16,898 nt of DNA from JBDIAR01 sp039812545 (GTDB lineage Bacteria; Actinomycetota; Actinomycetes; Actinomycetales; Dermatophilaceae). Below the pieces are notes generated by a model, which was not told the origin of the DNA, searched no databases, and was given only the letters and a program-made list of their open reading frames with translations. This document shows positions 7,880 to 14,707 of the stretch, in pieces (the stretch's first letter is position 1; each line of letters opens with the position of its first letter). The stretch is taken from positions 1 to 16,898 of the forward strand of contig JBDIAR010000067.1 of the NCBI GenBank assembly GCA_039812545.1, in the 5' to 3' direction. The position numbers and the translations under genes were made by a program.

Positions 7880-8839
7880 GTGCACCACTGGAACGGATTC
7901 GACGACCTGCCCGCCGACCTGGGCGCGTGTGTCGTCACGCTCGGGAATTTCGACGGCGTCCACCTCGGTCACAAGGCCGTGCTCGCGCGCGCGATGGACG
8001 AGGCATCGACCCTGAACCTGCCCGTCGTGGCGGTGACCTTCGAACCCCACCCGATCGCGGTGCTGCGCCCGGACCAGGCCCCCGAGTTGCTCACCTCGCT
8101 CGCCCAGAAGCTGGACTTGCTCGCCACGACCGGCCTGTATGCCGCCCTGGTGTTGCCGTTCACCCGGGAGTTCGCGGCGCAGACGCCGGAGGAGTTCGTC
8201 CGGACCACGCTCGTGGACGCCCTGCACGCCAAGGTGGTCGTGGTCGGCGTCGACACCCGGTTCGGGGTGCGCAACTCCGGCAATGTCGACACGCTGCGCG
8301 ACCTCGCGACGCGCTACGGCTTCACCGTCGTCGCCGTCGACGACGTCGGCGAACACGGCCGCTGGTCCTCCACCCAGATCCGTGAACTCACCCAGGGCGG
8401 CGACGTCGCCATGGCGGCCAAGGTCCTCGGCCGTCCGCACGTCGTGCGCGGGGTCGTCGTCCACGGCGACCACCGGGGTCGGGGCCTCGGCTTCCCGACC
8501 GCGAACCTGTCTGCCCAGTTGGAGGGGCTCATCCCCGCCGACGGGGTGTATGCCGGGTGGTTGGTTCGGCAGAACCTGCCCGCGGACGCCCCGGATCGGA
8601 CCTTGCCGGCGGCCATCTCCATCGGGACGAACCCGACCTTCGACGGCGAGCAGCGCCGGGTCGAGGCATATGTCCTGGACCGCGACGACCTGGACCTGTA
8701 CGGCGAACTCGTCTCCGTCGAATTCGTCGACCGGCTCCGACCGACGTTGCGTTTCGACTCGGTCGAGGACCTCGTCGTCCAGATGCACGACGATGTGCGG
8801 CGTTGCCGCGAGATTCTGGCAACGCTCGTACCCAGCTGA
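7880..8839 (+). CDS. ribF: Bifunctional riboflavin kinase / FAD synthetase
   Basis: 319 aa. The enzyme phosphorylates riboflavin to FMN and adenylylates FMN to FAD. The N-terminal nucleotidyltransferase domain has GNFDGVHLGH (22-31), VTFEPHP and GVDTRFGVRNSG, followed by SSTQIRELTQGG. The C-terminal flavokinase domain has GDHRGRGLGFPTAN (196-209), IPADGVYAGW and AISIGTNPTFDG, with the terminal VEFVDRLRPTLRFDSVEDL segment. It starts with GTG at 7880; no in-frame ATG or ribosome binding site suits better, and a -10 box lies 7 nt upstream, so the mRNA may be leaderless. In many bacteria ribF directly follows truB; here two genes intervene. It could supply FMN to the adjacent PaiB-like protein. 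Confidence 0.96.
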   Translation: MHHWNGFDDLPADLGACVVTLGNFDGVHLGHKAVLARAMDEASTLNLPVVAVTFEPHPIAVLRPDQAPELLTSLAQKLDLLATTGLYAALVLPFTREFAAQTPEEFVRTTLVDALHAKVVVVGVDTRFGVRNSGNVDTLRDLATRYGFTVVAVDDVGEHGRWSSTQIRELTQGGDVAMAAKVLGRPHVVRGVVVHGDHRGRGLGFPTANLSAQLEGLIPADGVYAGWLVRQNLPADAPDRTLPAAISIGTNPTFDGEQRRVEAYVLDRDDLDLYGELVSVEFVDRLRPTLRFDSVEDLVVQMHDDVRRCREILATLVPS

Positions 8840-8848
8840 CGCTCAGGC

Positions 8849-8877
8849 TAAGATCGGCGGACCCCGCAACAAGGAGG
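8849..8877 (+). promoter_or_regulatory. Possible -10 (TAAGAT) and strong Shine-Dalgarno for the acyl-CoA ligase
   Basis: AAGGAGG at 8871-8877 lies 7 nt before the ATG at 8885 and decides that start over the ATG at 8891. TAAGAT at 8849-8854 is a possible -10 box giving a short leader; no convincing -35 was found. The ribosome binding site is secure, the promoter tentative. Confidence 0.6.
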
Positions 8878-8884
8878 TCCGGCC

Positions 8885-10795
8885 ATGCTCATGTCAGCGT
8901 CCGACGAGGCATACGACCCGTCCCTGCTCGACTCTCGCGCGGTCAGCGTGCCGCATCTCTTCCGCGATCGCGTCGCCGCCGACGCCGACCGGCCCGCGTT
9001 CCTGCGCGCCATGCCGAGCAGGGCTCCCGGCGCCGACGGCGCCGACGCGGAGGACTGGGTGCCCACGACCTGGGCGCAGGCGCGGGATCTGGCATACACC
9101 TGGTCCGCGGGGCTGCTGACCCTCGGCGTCGAGCTTGAGAACTCGGTCGGGATCGCCGCGGGGACGAGTTTCGACTGGGTGATCGCGGACCTGGCCGTGA
9201 TGTGCGCCGGTGCGGCGACGACCACGATCTACCCCACGACACTCGCCGAGGACGTCGCCTATATCGTCGCCGACTCCGGCTGTGTGGTCGTTTTCGCCGA
9301 GGACGCAGCTCAGGTGGACAAGCTGCGCTCCCAGCGCGACAAGTTGCCCGAGTTGCGGCACGTCGTCACCTTTTCCGACACCCCCGGGGCCTCGACGGAC
9401 GCCGAAGCCGCCGACGACTGGGTCATCGACGTCGCCGAACTCGCCCGTCGCGGGCGGGCGGCGCTCGCCGCAGACCCGGGTCTCGTCGACGCTCGGATCG
9501 ACCAGGTGCGCGCCGACCACGTCGCGACAATCATGTACACCTCGGGCACCACGGGAGTCCCCAAGGGCGTCCTCCTGCCGCACTCGTGCTGGACCTACGA
9601 GGCGGCCGCCGTGCAGGCCGCCGACATCTTGCGCCCCGACGACCTGCAATACCTCTGGCTGCCGCTCAGCCACGTCTTCGGCAAGGTCCTGCTCACCCTG
9701 CCGATGCAGATCGGGTTCGCCACCGCGGTCGACGGGCGGATCGACAAGATCGTCGACAATCTCGCGGTCGTCCACCCGACCTTCATGGGCGCGGCCCCGC
9801 GGATCTTCGAGAAGGCCCATGCGCGGATCGACGACGTCCTGCGCGGCGGCTCCCCGGTCAAGGCCCGCCTGGCCACCTGGGCGCTGGGGGTCGGGCGGCA
9901 GATGGCCGACACCCTCGAAGCAGGCCGGCAGCCGTCCCGGACACTCGCCGCCCGGCACGCACTGGCGGACAAGCTCGTGCTGCACAAGATCCGGGCGCGG
10001 TTCGGTTCCCGGATGCGGTTCATGATCTCCGGCTCCGCGGCGTTGAACCCGGACATCGCCCGTTGGTTCGCCTCGTGTGGGCTGCTCATCATCGAGGGCT
10101 ACGGGCTGACCGAGAGCAGCGCCGCGACCTGCGTCAACCGGCCGATTCCCGGCGCCTACGCCTTCGGCACGATCGGCTGGCCGTTGCCCGGCACCGAGGC
10201 GAAGATCGCAGAGGACGGCGAACTGCTGATCCGCGGTCCCGGGGTCATGCGCGGCTACCACCGGCACCCCGACGCGACCGCCGAGGCCTTCGACGAGGAC
10301 GGCTTCTTCCGCACCGGCGACATCGGCGAGATCGACCATCGGGGGTTCGTCCGGATCACCGACCGCAAGAAGGACGTCTTCAAGACCTCCGGCGGCAAGT
10401 ACGTGTCCCCGGCGCAGATCGAAACCCGGTTCAAGGGGCTCTGCCCGCTGGCCTCCCAGATGCTCGTCCACGGTGATCGCCGCAACTTCGCCAGCGCGTT
10501 GGTCACGCTCGACCCGGACGCGATCGCCGCCTGGGCGAGTGCCCACGGCAAGCACGGCATGGCATACGAGGAACTCGCCGCCGACCCGCAGGTGCGGGCT
10601 GAGATCCAGGCCTATGTGGACCAGCTCAACGCCGGTCTCAACCGGTGGGAGACGATCAAGAAGTTCGTCATCCTCGACCAGGACCTCACGGTGGAGAACG
10701 GTGATCTGACGCCGAGCCTGAAGGTGAAGCGCCGCGCCGTCGAGTCCCGCCATCAGGACGAGATCGACGCCATGTATGCCGAAGGTCGCCCCTGA
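8885..10795 (+). CDS. Long-chain fatty acid-CoA ligase (AMP-forming)
   Basis: 636 aa, cytosolic or membrane-associated. It activates a fatty acid with ATP to an acyl-adenylate and transfers it to CoA. The P-loop motif YTSGTTGVPKG begins at Y218, the A5 motif GYGLTES at G405, the hinge TGDIGEIDHRGFV and DRKKD at D493 follow, and the catalytic C-terminal lysine is in LTPSLKVKRR. The KTSGGKYVSPAQIE segment is typical of long-chain acyl-CoA synthetases of the FadD15 type found in mycobacteria and relatives. The start is fixed by the AAGGAGG site. It stands alone between ribF and a promoter-led operon, so use in beta-oxidation or lipid synthesis cannot be told from context. The fatty acid chain length is an inference. 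Confidence 0.92.
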   Translation: MLMSASDEAYDPSLLDSRAVSVPHLFRDRVAADADRPAFLRAMPSRAPGADGADAEDWVPTTWAQARDLAYTWSAGLLTLGVELENSVGIAAGTSFDWVIADLAVMCAGAATTTIYPTTLAEDVAYIVADSGCVVVFAEDAAQVDKLRSQRDKLPELRHVVTFSDTPGASTDAEAADDWVIDVAELARRGRAALAADPGLVDARIDQVRADHVATIMYTSGTTGVPKGVLLPHSCWTYEAAAVQAADILRPDDLQYLWLPLSHVFGKVLLTLPMQIGFATAVDGRIDKIVDNLAVVHPTFMGAAPRIFEKAHARIDDVLRGGSPVKARLATWALGVGRQMADTLEAGRQPSRTLAARHALADKLVLHKIRARFGSRMRFMISGSAALNPDIARWFASCGLLIIEGYGLTESSAATCVNRPIPGAYAFGTIGWPLPGTEAKIAEDGELLIRGPGVMRGYHRHPDATAEAFDEDGFFRTGDIGEIDHRGFVRITDRKKDVFKTSGGKYVSPAQIETRFKGLCPLASQMLVHGDRRNFASALVTLDPDAIAAWASAHGKHGMAYEELAADPQVRAEIQAYVDQLNAGLNRWETIKKFVILDQDLTVENGDLTPSLKVKRRAVESRHQDEIDAMYAEGRP

Positions 10796-10811
10796 CACCG
10801 GCGTCGAACTC

Positions 10812-10839
10812 TTGACACATACCGACCGGTCGGTATGTT
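10812..10839 (+). promoter_or_regulatory. Sigma-70-type promoter filled by a perfect 22-bp TetR-type operator
   Basis: Consensus -35 TTGACA (10812-10817), a 16-bp spacer and -10 TATGTT (10834-10839), which ends 6 nt before the ATG at 10846. Bases 10817-10838 are a perfect 22-bp palindrome with half-site ACATACCGACC and its complement. It covers the last base of the -35, the whole spacer and nearly all of the -10, so a bound dimer would block RNA polymerase. The second gene of the operon is a TetR-family regulator, the probable ligand of this site. The start looks leaderless. Confidence 0.88.
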
Positions 10840-10845
10840 AGCGGT

Positions 10846-11361
10846 ATGACTCAGATCACACCCAACCTGTGGTTCGACGACAATGCCGAGGACGCCGCCC
10901 GCTTCTACGTCTCGGTGTTCCCGAACTCGCGGATCACCAATGTCATGCGCTATGGCGAGGCCGGTCCCGGGGTGGCCGGCACCGCGGTGTCCGTGGAGTT
11001 CGAACTCGACGGGCACCCGTTCACCGGCATCAACGGCGGGCCGCACTTCACCTTCTCCGAGGCCGTCTCGTTCGCCGTGCCGTGCGCCGACCAGGAGGAG
11101 GCCGACCGCTATTGGTATGCCTTGACCGCCGACGGCGGGCAGGAGAGCCAGTGCGGGTGGCTCAAGGACCGGTTCGGACTGTCCTGGCAGGTGTATCCGA
11201 AGGCGCTCGGGGAGTACCTCGGCGATCCGGATCCGGGGCGGTCGGCCCGTGCGACGAAGGCGATGCTCTCGATGGGGCGCATCGACCTGGCGGCCATCGC
11301 GGCCGCCGCTGAGTCCGTCGACGCCGGCGACGACGCTGACGCCGGCGACCCGGCGGAATGA
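10846..11361 (+). CDS. VOC-superfamily PhnB-like protein
   Basis: 171 aa. It belongs to the PhnB-like branch of the glyoxalase/bleomycin-resistance (VOC) fold, often labelled 3-demethylubiquinone-9 3-methyltransferase domain (PF06983), though that activity is not shown for most members. Recognisable parts are the N-terminal QITPNLWFDDNAEDAARFY, VFPNSRIT, GINGGPHFTFSEAVSF and FGLSWQVYP. The last 20 residues are a low-complexity Ala/Asp tail. It is the first gene of the TetR-controlled operon and directly follows a -10 box. Its stop overlaps the regulator's ATG by 4 bp (ATGA). Enzymes of this fold bind metals or small ligands and often act in detoxification; the substrate is unknown. Confidence 0.87.
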   Translation: MTQITPNLWFDDNAEDAARFYVSVFPNSRITNVMRYGEAGPGVAGTAVSVEFELDGHPFTGINGGPHFTFSEAVSFAVPCADQEEADRYWYALTADGGQESQCGWLKDRFGLSWQVYPKALGEYLGDPDPGRSARATKAMLSMGRIDLAAIAAAAESVDAGDDADAGDPAE

Positions 11362-12050
11362 CGGGATCGGCCGCACCCGGGACCGCGCCGAGCGCTCCTC
11401 GGGAGCGGGCTGCCCGGGGTGGGGCGCGGACTCGGCTGTTGTCGGCGGCGCTGGACCTGATCCGGCGCAACGGCCTGACGGCGACCAGCGTGGACGACCT
11501 CTGCGCCGCGGCAGCAGTGACCAAAGGCGCCTTCTTCCACCATTTCCCGTCCAAGGAGGCCCTCGCCGTGGCGGCGGCCGAGCACTGGTCCCACGTCACC
11601 GGCGCCCTCTTCGACGCCGCCGACTACCACCGCCACGCGACCGCCGCCGCACGCGTCCTGGCATACCTGGATCTGCGCGCCGACCTCGTGCGCGGCGAAC
11701 CCGATCCCGCGCGCTTCAGTTGCCTCGCCGGGACGATGGTGCAGGAGGCGTATGCCACCTCGTCGGCCGTGCGCGACGCCTGCGCGGCCAGCATCTTCGG
11801 GCACGCGGCCACGCTGGAACCCGACCTTGCCGAGGCCCTCGCCGACGCCGGCCGCACCGACGTCGATCCGGCCGGCCTGGCCCGGCATACTCAGGCGGTG
11901 ATCCAGGGCGCGTTCGTCCTGGCCAAGGCCGCCGACGATCCGAGCCTCGTCGGCGACAGCCTGCGCCATCTGCGCGACTACCTCACGTCCCTCATCGGGG
12001 ACGGACTCGATGACCTCCCGGCAGACCGATCCGAAGGAGTAACCGCATGA
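11358..12050 (+). CDS. TetR/AcrR-family transcriptional regulator
   Basis: 230 aa. A dimeric repressor normally released from DNA by a small ligand. The N-terminal helix-turn-helix covers about residues 41-63 (TATSVDDLCAAAAVTKGAFF then HHFPSKEAL), the classic TetR recognition helix. The C-terminal ligand domain includes FSCLAGTMVQEAYATS and QAVIQGAFVLAKA, which are typical of this family. It sits in the middle of the operon with 4-bp ATGA overlaps to both neighbours. The perfect palindrome in the operon promoter is the obvious binding site, so negative autoregulation is likely (inference). About 25 Gly/Ala/Arg-rich residues precede the DNA-binding domain; a later start cannot be excluded, but the ATGA coupling supports this one. 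Confidence 0.93.
   Translation: MTGSAAPGTAPSAPRERAARGGARTRLLSAALDLIRRNGLTATSVDDLCAAAAVTKGAFFHHFPSKEALAVAAAEHWSHVTGALFDAADYHRHATAAARVLAYLDLRADLVRGEPDPARFSCLAGTMVQEAYATSSAVRDACAASIFGHAATLEPDLAEALADAGRTDVDPAGLARHTQAVIQGAFVLAKAADDPSLVGDSLRHLRDYLTSLIGDGLDDLPADRSEGVTA
12034..12039 (+). promoter_or_regulatory. Ribosome binding site AAGGAG of the DHFR-like gene
   Basis: AAGGAG at 12034-12039 lies 7 nt before the ATG at 12047, inside the end of the TetR gene. It supports the overlapping start and lets the third operon gene be translated well despite the overlap. Confidence 0.8.
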
Positions 12051-12601
12051 CCATCGTCAAACTGCAGACCCAGGTCACCCTGGACGGCTACCTGGCCGGG
12101 CCCGCGGGCGAGATGGACTGGATGAGCCCGTTCAGCGCCGACATGGGCGCCCATGTCGGGGCGCTGATGGCGCCGGTGCGTCACCTGCTCCTCGGGCGCC
12201 GACTCGCCGAGGGCTTCATCGCGCACTGGGCGGCCCGGCCGGATCACGAACCCGACGAGGCGACCGACTTCATGAACGACACGCCCAAGGTCGTCATCTC
12301 CCGGACGCTGACCGAATCGCCGTGGCCCGGCGTCGAGTTCAGCGACGATCTCGGCGGCACGGTGGCGCGGCTGAAGGCGGCCGACGACGGCGACGTGCTG
12401 GCATACGGCGGTGGGGAACTCGTGGCGAGCCTCGTGCAAGCCGAACTCGTCGACGAACTGCACCTGTTCGTCCACCCGGTCGCGATCGGTGCCGGTATGC
12501 CGGTGTTCGGGTCGGGGCAGCGCCGGTCGTTCGTCGTTGAGGAGGCCCGCGTCTTCGACAACGGCGTGCTGTTGACCCGGTTGGCGCCGAAGCGGAGTTG
12601 A
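12047..12601 (+). CDS. Dihydrofolate reductase-family protein (RibD C-terminal-like)
   Basis: 184 aa. This family shares the NAD(P)H-dependent DHFR/RibD reductase fold but seldom reduces folate. Seen are the N-terminal QTQVTLDGYLAGP, the segment LLLGRRLAEGF, KVVISRTL, the nucleotide-binding LAYGGGELVASLVQAELVDE (about 119-138), and LHLFVHPVAIGAGMPVFG. It is the last gene of the TetR operon, with an ATGA overlap and a good ribosome binding site. Pairing with a PhnB-like VOC protein suggests a small inducible detoxification or stress unit, but the substrate is unknown. Confidence 0.9.
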   Translation: MTIVKLQTQVTLDGYLAGPAGEMDWMSPFSADMGAHVGALMAPVRHLLLGRRLAEGFIAHWAARPDHEPDEATDFMNDTPKVVISRTLTESPWPGVEFSDDLGGTVARLKAADDGDVLAYGGGELVASLVQAELVDELHLFVHPVAIGAGMPVFGSGQRRSFVVEEARVFDNGVLLTRLAPKRS

Positions 12602-12628
12602 CCCGGCCCAAGCGGAGCTAACCCGGGT
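12589..12628 (+). repeat. Imperfect 20-bp tandem duplication over a stop codon
   Basis: Units 12589-12608 and 12609-12628 share AAGCGGAG-T-ACCCGG with five differences. The first copy contains the final codons and stop of the DHFR-like gene. A 10-bp unit, CGCGTCGGCC, then repeats at 12634-12643 and 12644-12653. The only pairing here is a 7-bp GACCCGG/CCGGGTC repeat with a 16-nt loop, weak for a terminator. Confidence 0.7.
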
Positions 12629-12675
12629 CGGATCGCGTCGGCCCGCGTCGGCCCGGGTCGTCGGTCCCACGCCGA

Positions 12676-12705
12676 TTGGGTGGGTGCGTCGGGGCGCCTT
12701 ACCCT
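12676..12705 (+). promoter_or_regulatory. Promoter TTGGGT-N18-TACCCT of the radical SAM gene
   Basis: A -35-like TTGGGT (12676-12681), an 18-bp spacer and a TAnnnT -10 box TACCCT (12700-12705). The box ends 6 nt before the ATG at 12712, with no Shine-Dalgarno sequence between, so the transcript is probably leaderless. This spacing also favours ATG 12712 over the start at 12676. Confidence 0.6.
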
Positions 12706-12711
12706 GGTGCG

Positions 12712-14673
12712 ATGCCTGGCCAGTCCCGATTCGCCGAGTTCGAGCCGTTGCTCGATCGCGTCATGAAGCCGATCCAGTACGTCGGCGGCGAACTCAACGC
12801 CACGACAAAGGACTGGGACTGCGGTGGTTTCGGGCCGGATGGCGCCGAACGCACCGTCCGCTGGGCGCTGATGTATCCGGATGCGTACGAGGTCGGCCTG
12901 CCGAATCAGGGCGTCATGATCCTCTATGAGGTCCTCAACGAACGCCCCGATGCCCTGGCCGAACGCACCTACTCGGTGTGGCCCGATCTCGAGGCGCTGA
13001 TGCGGGCGGCCGGGGTTCCCCAACTCACCGTCGACGCGCATCGCGCGGTCCGCGACTTCGACGTCTTCGGGGTCTCCTTCTCCACCGAACTCGGCTACAC
13101 CAACTTCCTCAACGCCCTCGACCTGGCCGGTATCCCGCTGCACGCCCGCGATCGCACCGACGCAGATCCGATCGTCCTGGTCGGCGGCCACGCGTCGTTC
13201 AATCCCGAGCCGATCGCCGATTTCGTCGACGCCGTCGTCATCGGCGATGGCGAGGAGGCGGTGCTCACCGTCACCGATCACATCGCCGCTTGGAAGGGCG
13301 AGGGTATGCCGGGGGGTAGGTGGGAGCTGCTGTTGCGGCTGGCCCGCACCGGCGGGGTCTACGTGCCCGCGTGCTACGAGGTGTCCTACCTCCCGGACGG
13401 ACGGATCCGTGCGGTCGCCCCGCGCGCCGACCTGACCGGCATACCGTGGCGGGTCGCCAAGCACACCGTCATGGATCTCGACGAGTGGCCGTACCCCAAG
13501 CAGCCCCTCGTCCCGTTGGCGGAGACCGTTCACGAGCGGATGAGTGTGGAGATCTTCCGGGGGTGCACGCGCGGTTGCCGGTTCTGCCAGGCGGGCATGA
13601 TCACCCGTCCGGTGCGCGAACGGTCCATCACGGGCATCGGCGAGATGGTCGAACGCGGTCTGGCGGCAACGGGTTTCGAGGAAGTCGGCTTGCTGTCCCT
13701 ATCCAGCGCGGACCACTCCGAGATCGCCGACGTCACCAAAGGCCTGGCCGACCGGTATGCCGACGACCAGGTCGGGTTGTCCCTGCCATCCACGCGGGTG
13801 GACGCCTTCAACATCGACCTGGCCAACGAGCTCACCCGCGGGGGGCGCCGGTCGGGACTGACGTTCGCTCCGGAGGGTGGCTCGGAGCGGATGCGCCGGG
13901 TGATCAACAAGATGGTCACCGAACAGGACCTCATCGACACCGTCGCCGCGGCATACGGCGCGGGCTGGCGTCAGGTCAAGCTCTACTTCATGTGCGGGTT
14001 GCCGACCGAGACGGACGAGGACGTCCTGCAGATCGCGACCCTGGCCGCCAAGGTGATCGAGACCGGGCGGCGGGTCAGCGGGCAGCGCGACATCCGGTGC
14101 ACCGTGTCGATCGGGGGCTTCGTACCCAAGGCGCACACCCCGTTCCAATGGGCCGGGCAGCTGTCGGCGGAGCAGACCGACGAGCGGCTGCGCGCGTTGC
14201 GGGACGCGATCCGCGCGGACCGGCGGTATGGGCGGTCCATCGGATTCCGGTATCACGACGGCAAACCGGGGATCATCGAGGGGCTGTTGTCGCGCGGTGA
14301 CCGTCGGGTCGGCAAGGTGATAGAGGCGGTGTGGCGCGACGGGGGCCGGTTCGACGGGTGGAGCGAACACTTCGACTTCGAGCGGTGGACCCGGTGCGCC
14401 GCCGAAGCGCTGGCGGACGAACCGGTGGATCTCGATTGGTACACCACCCGGGAGCGCGATCACCTCGAGGTGCTGCCCTGGGATCACCTGGACTCCGGCT
14501 TGGACAAGGACTGGTTGTGGGCCGACTGGCAGGACGCCCTCAGTGAGGAGGGCGTCGAGGACTGCCGCTGGACCCCGTGTTTCGACTGCGGCGTATGCGC
14601 GCAACTGGGTACGTCGATCCAGATCGGTCCCACCGGACAGACCCTCCTGCCGCTGCCCACTGTCCGCCCCTGA
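12712..14673 (+). CDS. B12-binding-domain radical SAM protein (TIGR03960-like)
   Basis: 653 aa from the ATG at 12712. A start 12 codons upstream is possible but lacks support. The N-terminal 240 residues form a cobalamin-binding-like domain (MYPDAYEVGLPNQGVMILYE, FGVSFSTELGYTNFLNAL, VLVGGHASFNPEPIADF), without an obvious DxHxxG cobalamin ligand motif. The radical SAM core has the 4Fe-4S motif CTRGCRFC at C285, C289 and C292, then APEGGSERMRRVINK and the conserved C-terminal YHDGKPGIIEGLLSRGDRR. A cysteine cluster, CRWTPCFDCGVC, ends the protein. The family is widespread but its reaction is unknown; elsewhere it usually neighbours a TIGR03936/DUF2344 gene and RNase E/G, suggesting RNA modification. 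No such partner follows here: a convergent gene ends 23 bp away. Confidence 0.9.
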   Translation: MPGQSRFAEFEPLLDRVMKPIQYVGGELNATTKDWDCGGFGPDGAERTVRWALMYPDAYEVGLPNQGVMILYEVLNERPDALAERTYSVWPDLEALMRAAGVPQLTVDAHRAVRDFDVFGVSFSTELGYTNFLNALDLAGIPLHARDRTDADPIVLVGGHASFNPEPIADFVDAVVIGDGEEAVLTVTDHIAAWKGEGMPGGRWELLLRLARTGGVYVPACYEVSYLPDGRIRAVAPRADLTGIPWRVAKHTVMDLDEWPYPKQPLVPLAETVHERMSVEIFRGCTRGCRFCQAGMITRPVRERSITGIGEMVERGLAATGFEEVGLLSLSSADHSEIADVTKGLADRYADDQVGLSLPSTRVDAFNIDLANELTRGGRRSGLTFAPEGGSERMRRVINKMVTEQDLIDTVAAAYGAGWRQVKLYFMCGLPTETDEDVLQIATLAAKVIETGRRVSGQRDIRCTVSIGGFVPKAHTPFQWAGQLSAEQTDERLRALRDAIRADRRYGRSIGFRYHDGKPGIIEGLLSRGDRRVGKVIEAVWRDGGRFDGWSEHFDFERWTRCAAEALADEPVDLDWYTTRERDHLEVLPWDHLDSGLDKDWLWADWQDALSEEGVEDCRWTPCFDCGVCAQLGTSIQIGPTGQTLLPLPTVRP

Positions 14674-14688
14674 GTAGCGCCGCCGAAA

Positions 14689-14707
14689 TCGCCCCGTCAC
14701 CGGGCGA
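14689..14707. terminator. Small hairpin between convergent genes
   Basis: TCGCCC at 14689-14694 pairs with GGGCGA at 14702-14707 around a 7-nt loop. It lies between the convergent radical SAM and propeller genes and could work in both directions. With six base pairs and no T-tract the call is weak. Confidence 0.3.

Noticed and set aside
5143..7938. 931-codon minus-strand open frame opposite the hydrolase and PaiB-like genes
   Set aside because: It spans two genes with clear motifs on the plus strand and has no domain signature of its own.
8894..10798. 634-codon minus-strand open frame opposite the acyl-CoA ligase
   Set aside because: Antisense shadow of a gene with all its catalytic motifs; its composition is typical of GC-driven frames.
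10817..10838. Operator palindrome considered as a copy of the GTATGCC motif
   Set aside because: The palindrome contains GTATGT and ACATAC, not the heptamer, and is unique in the window, so it belongs to the TetR site.
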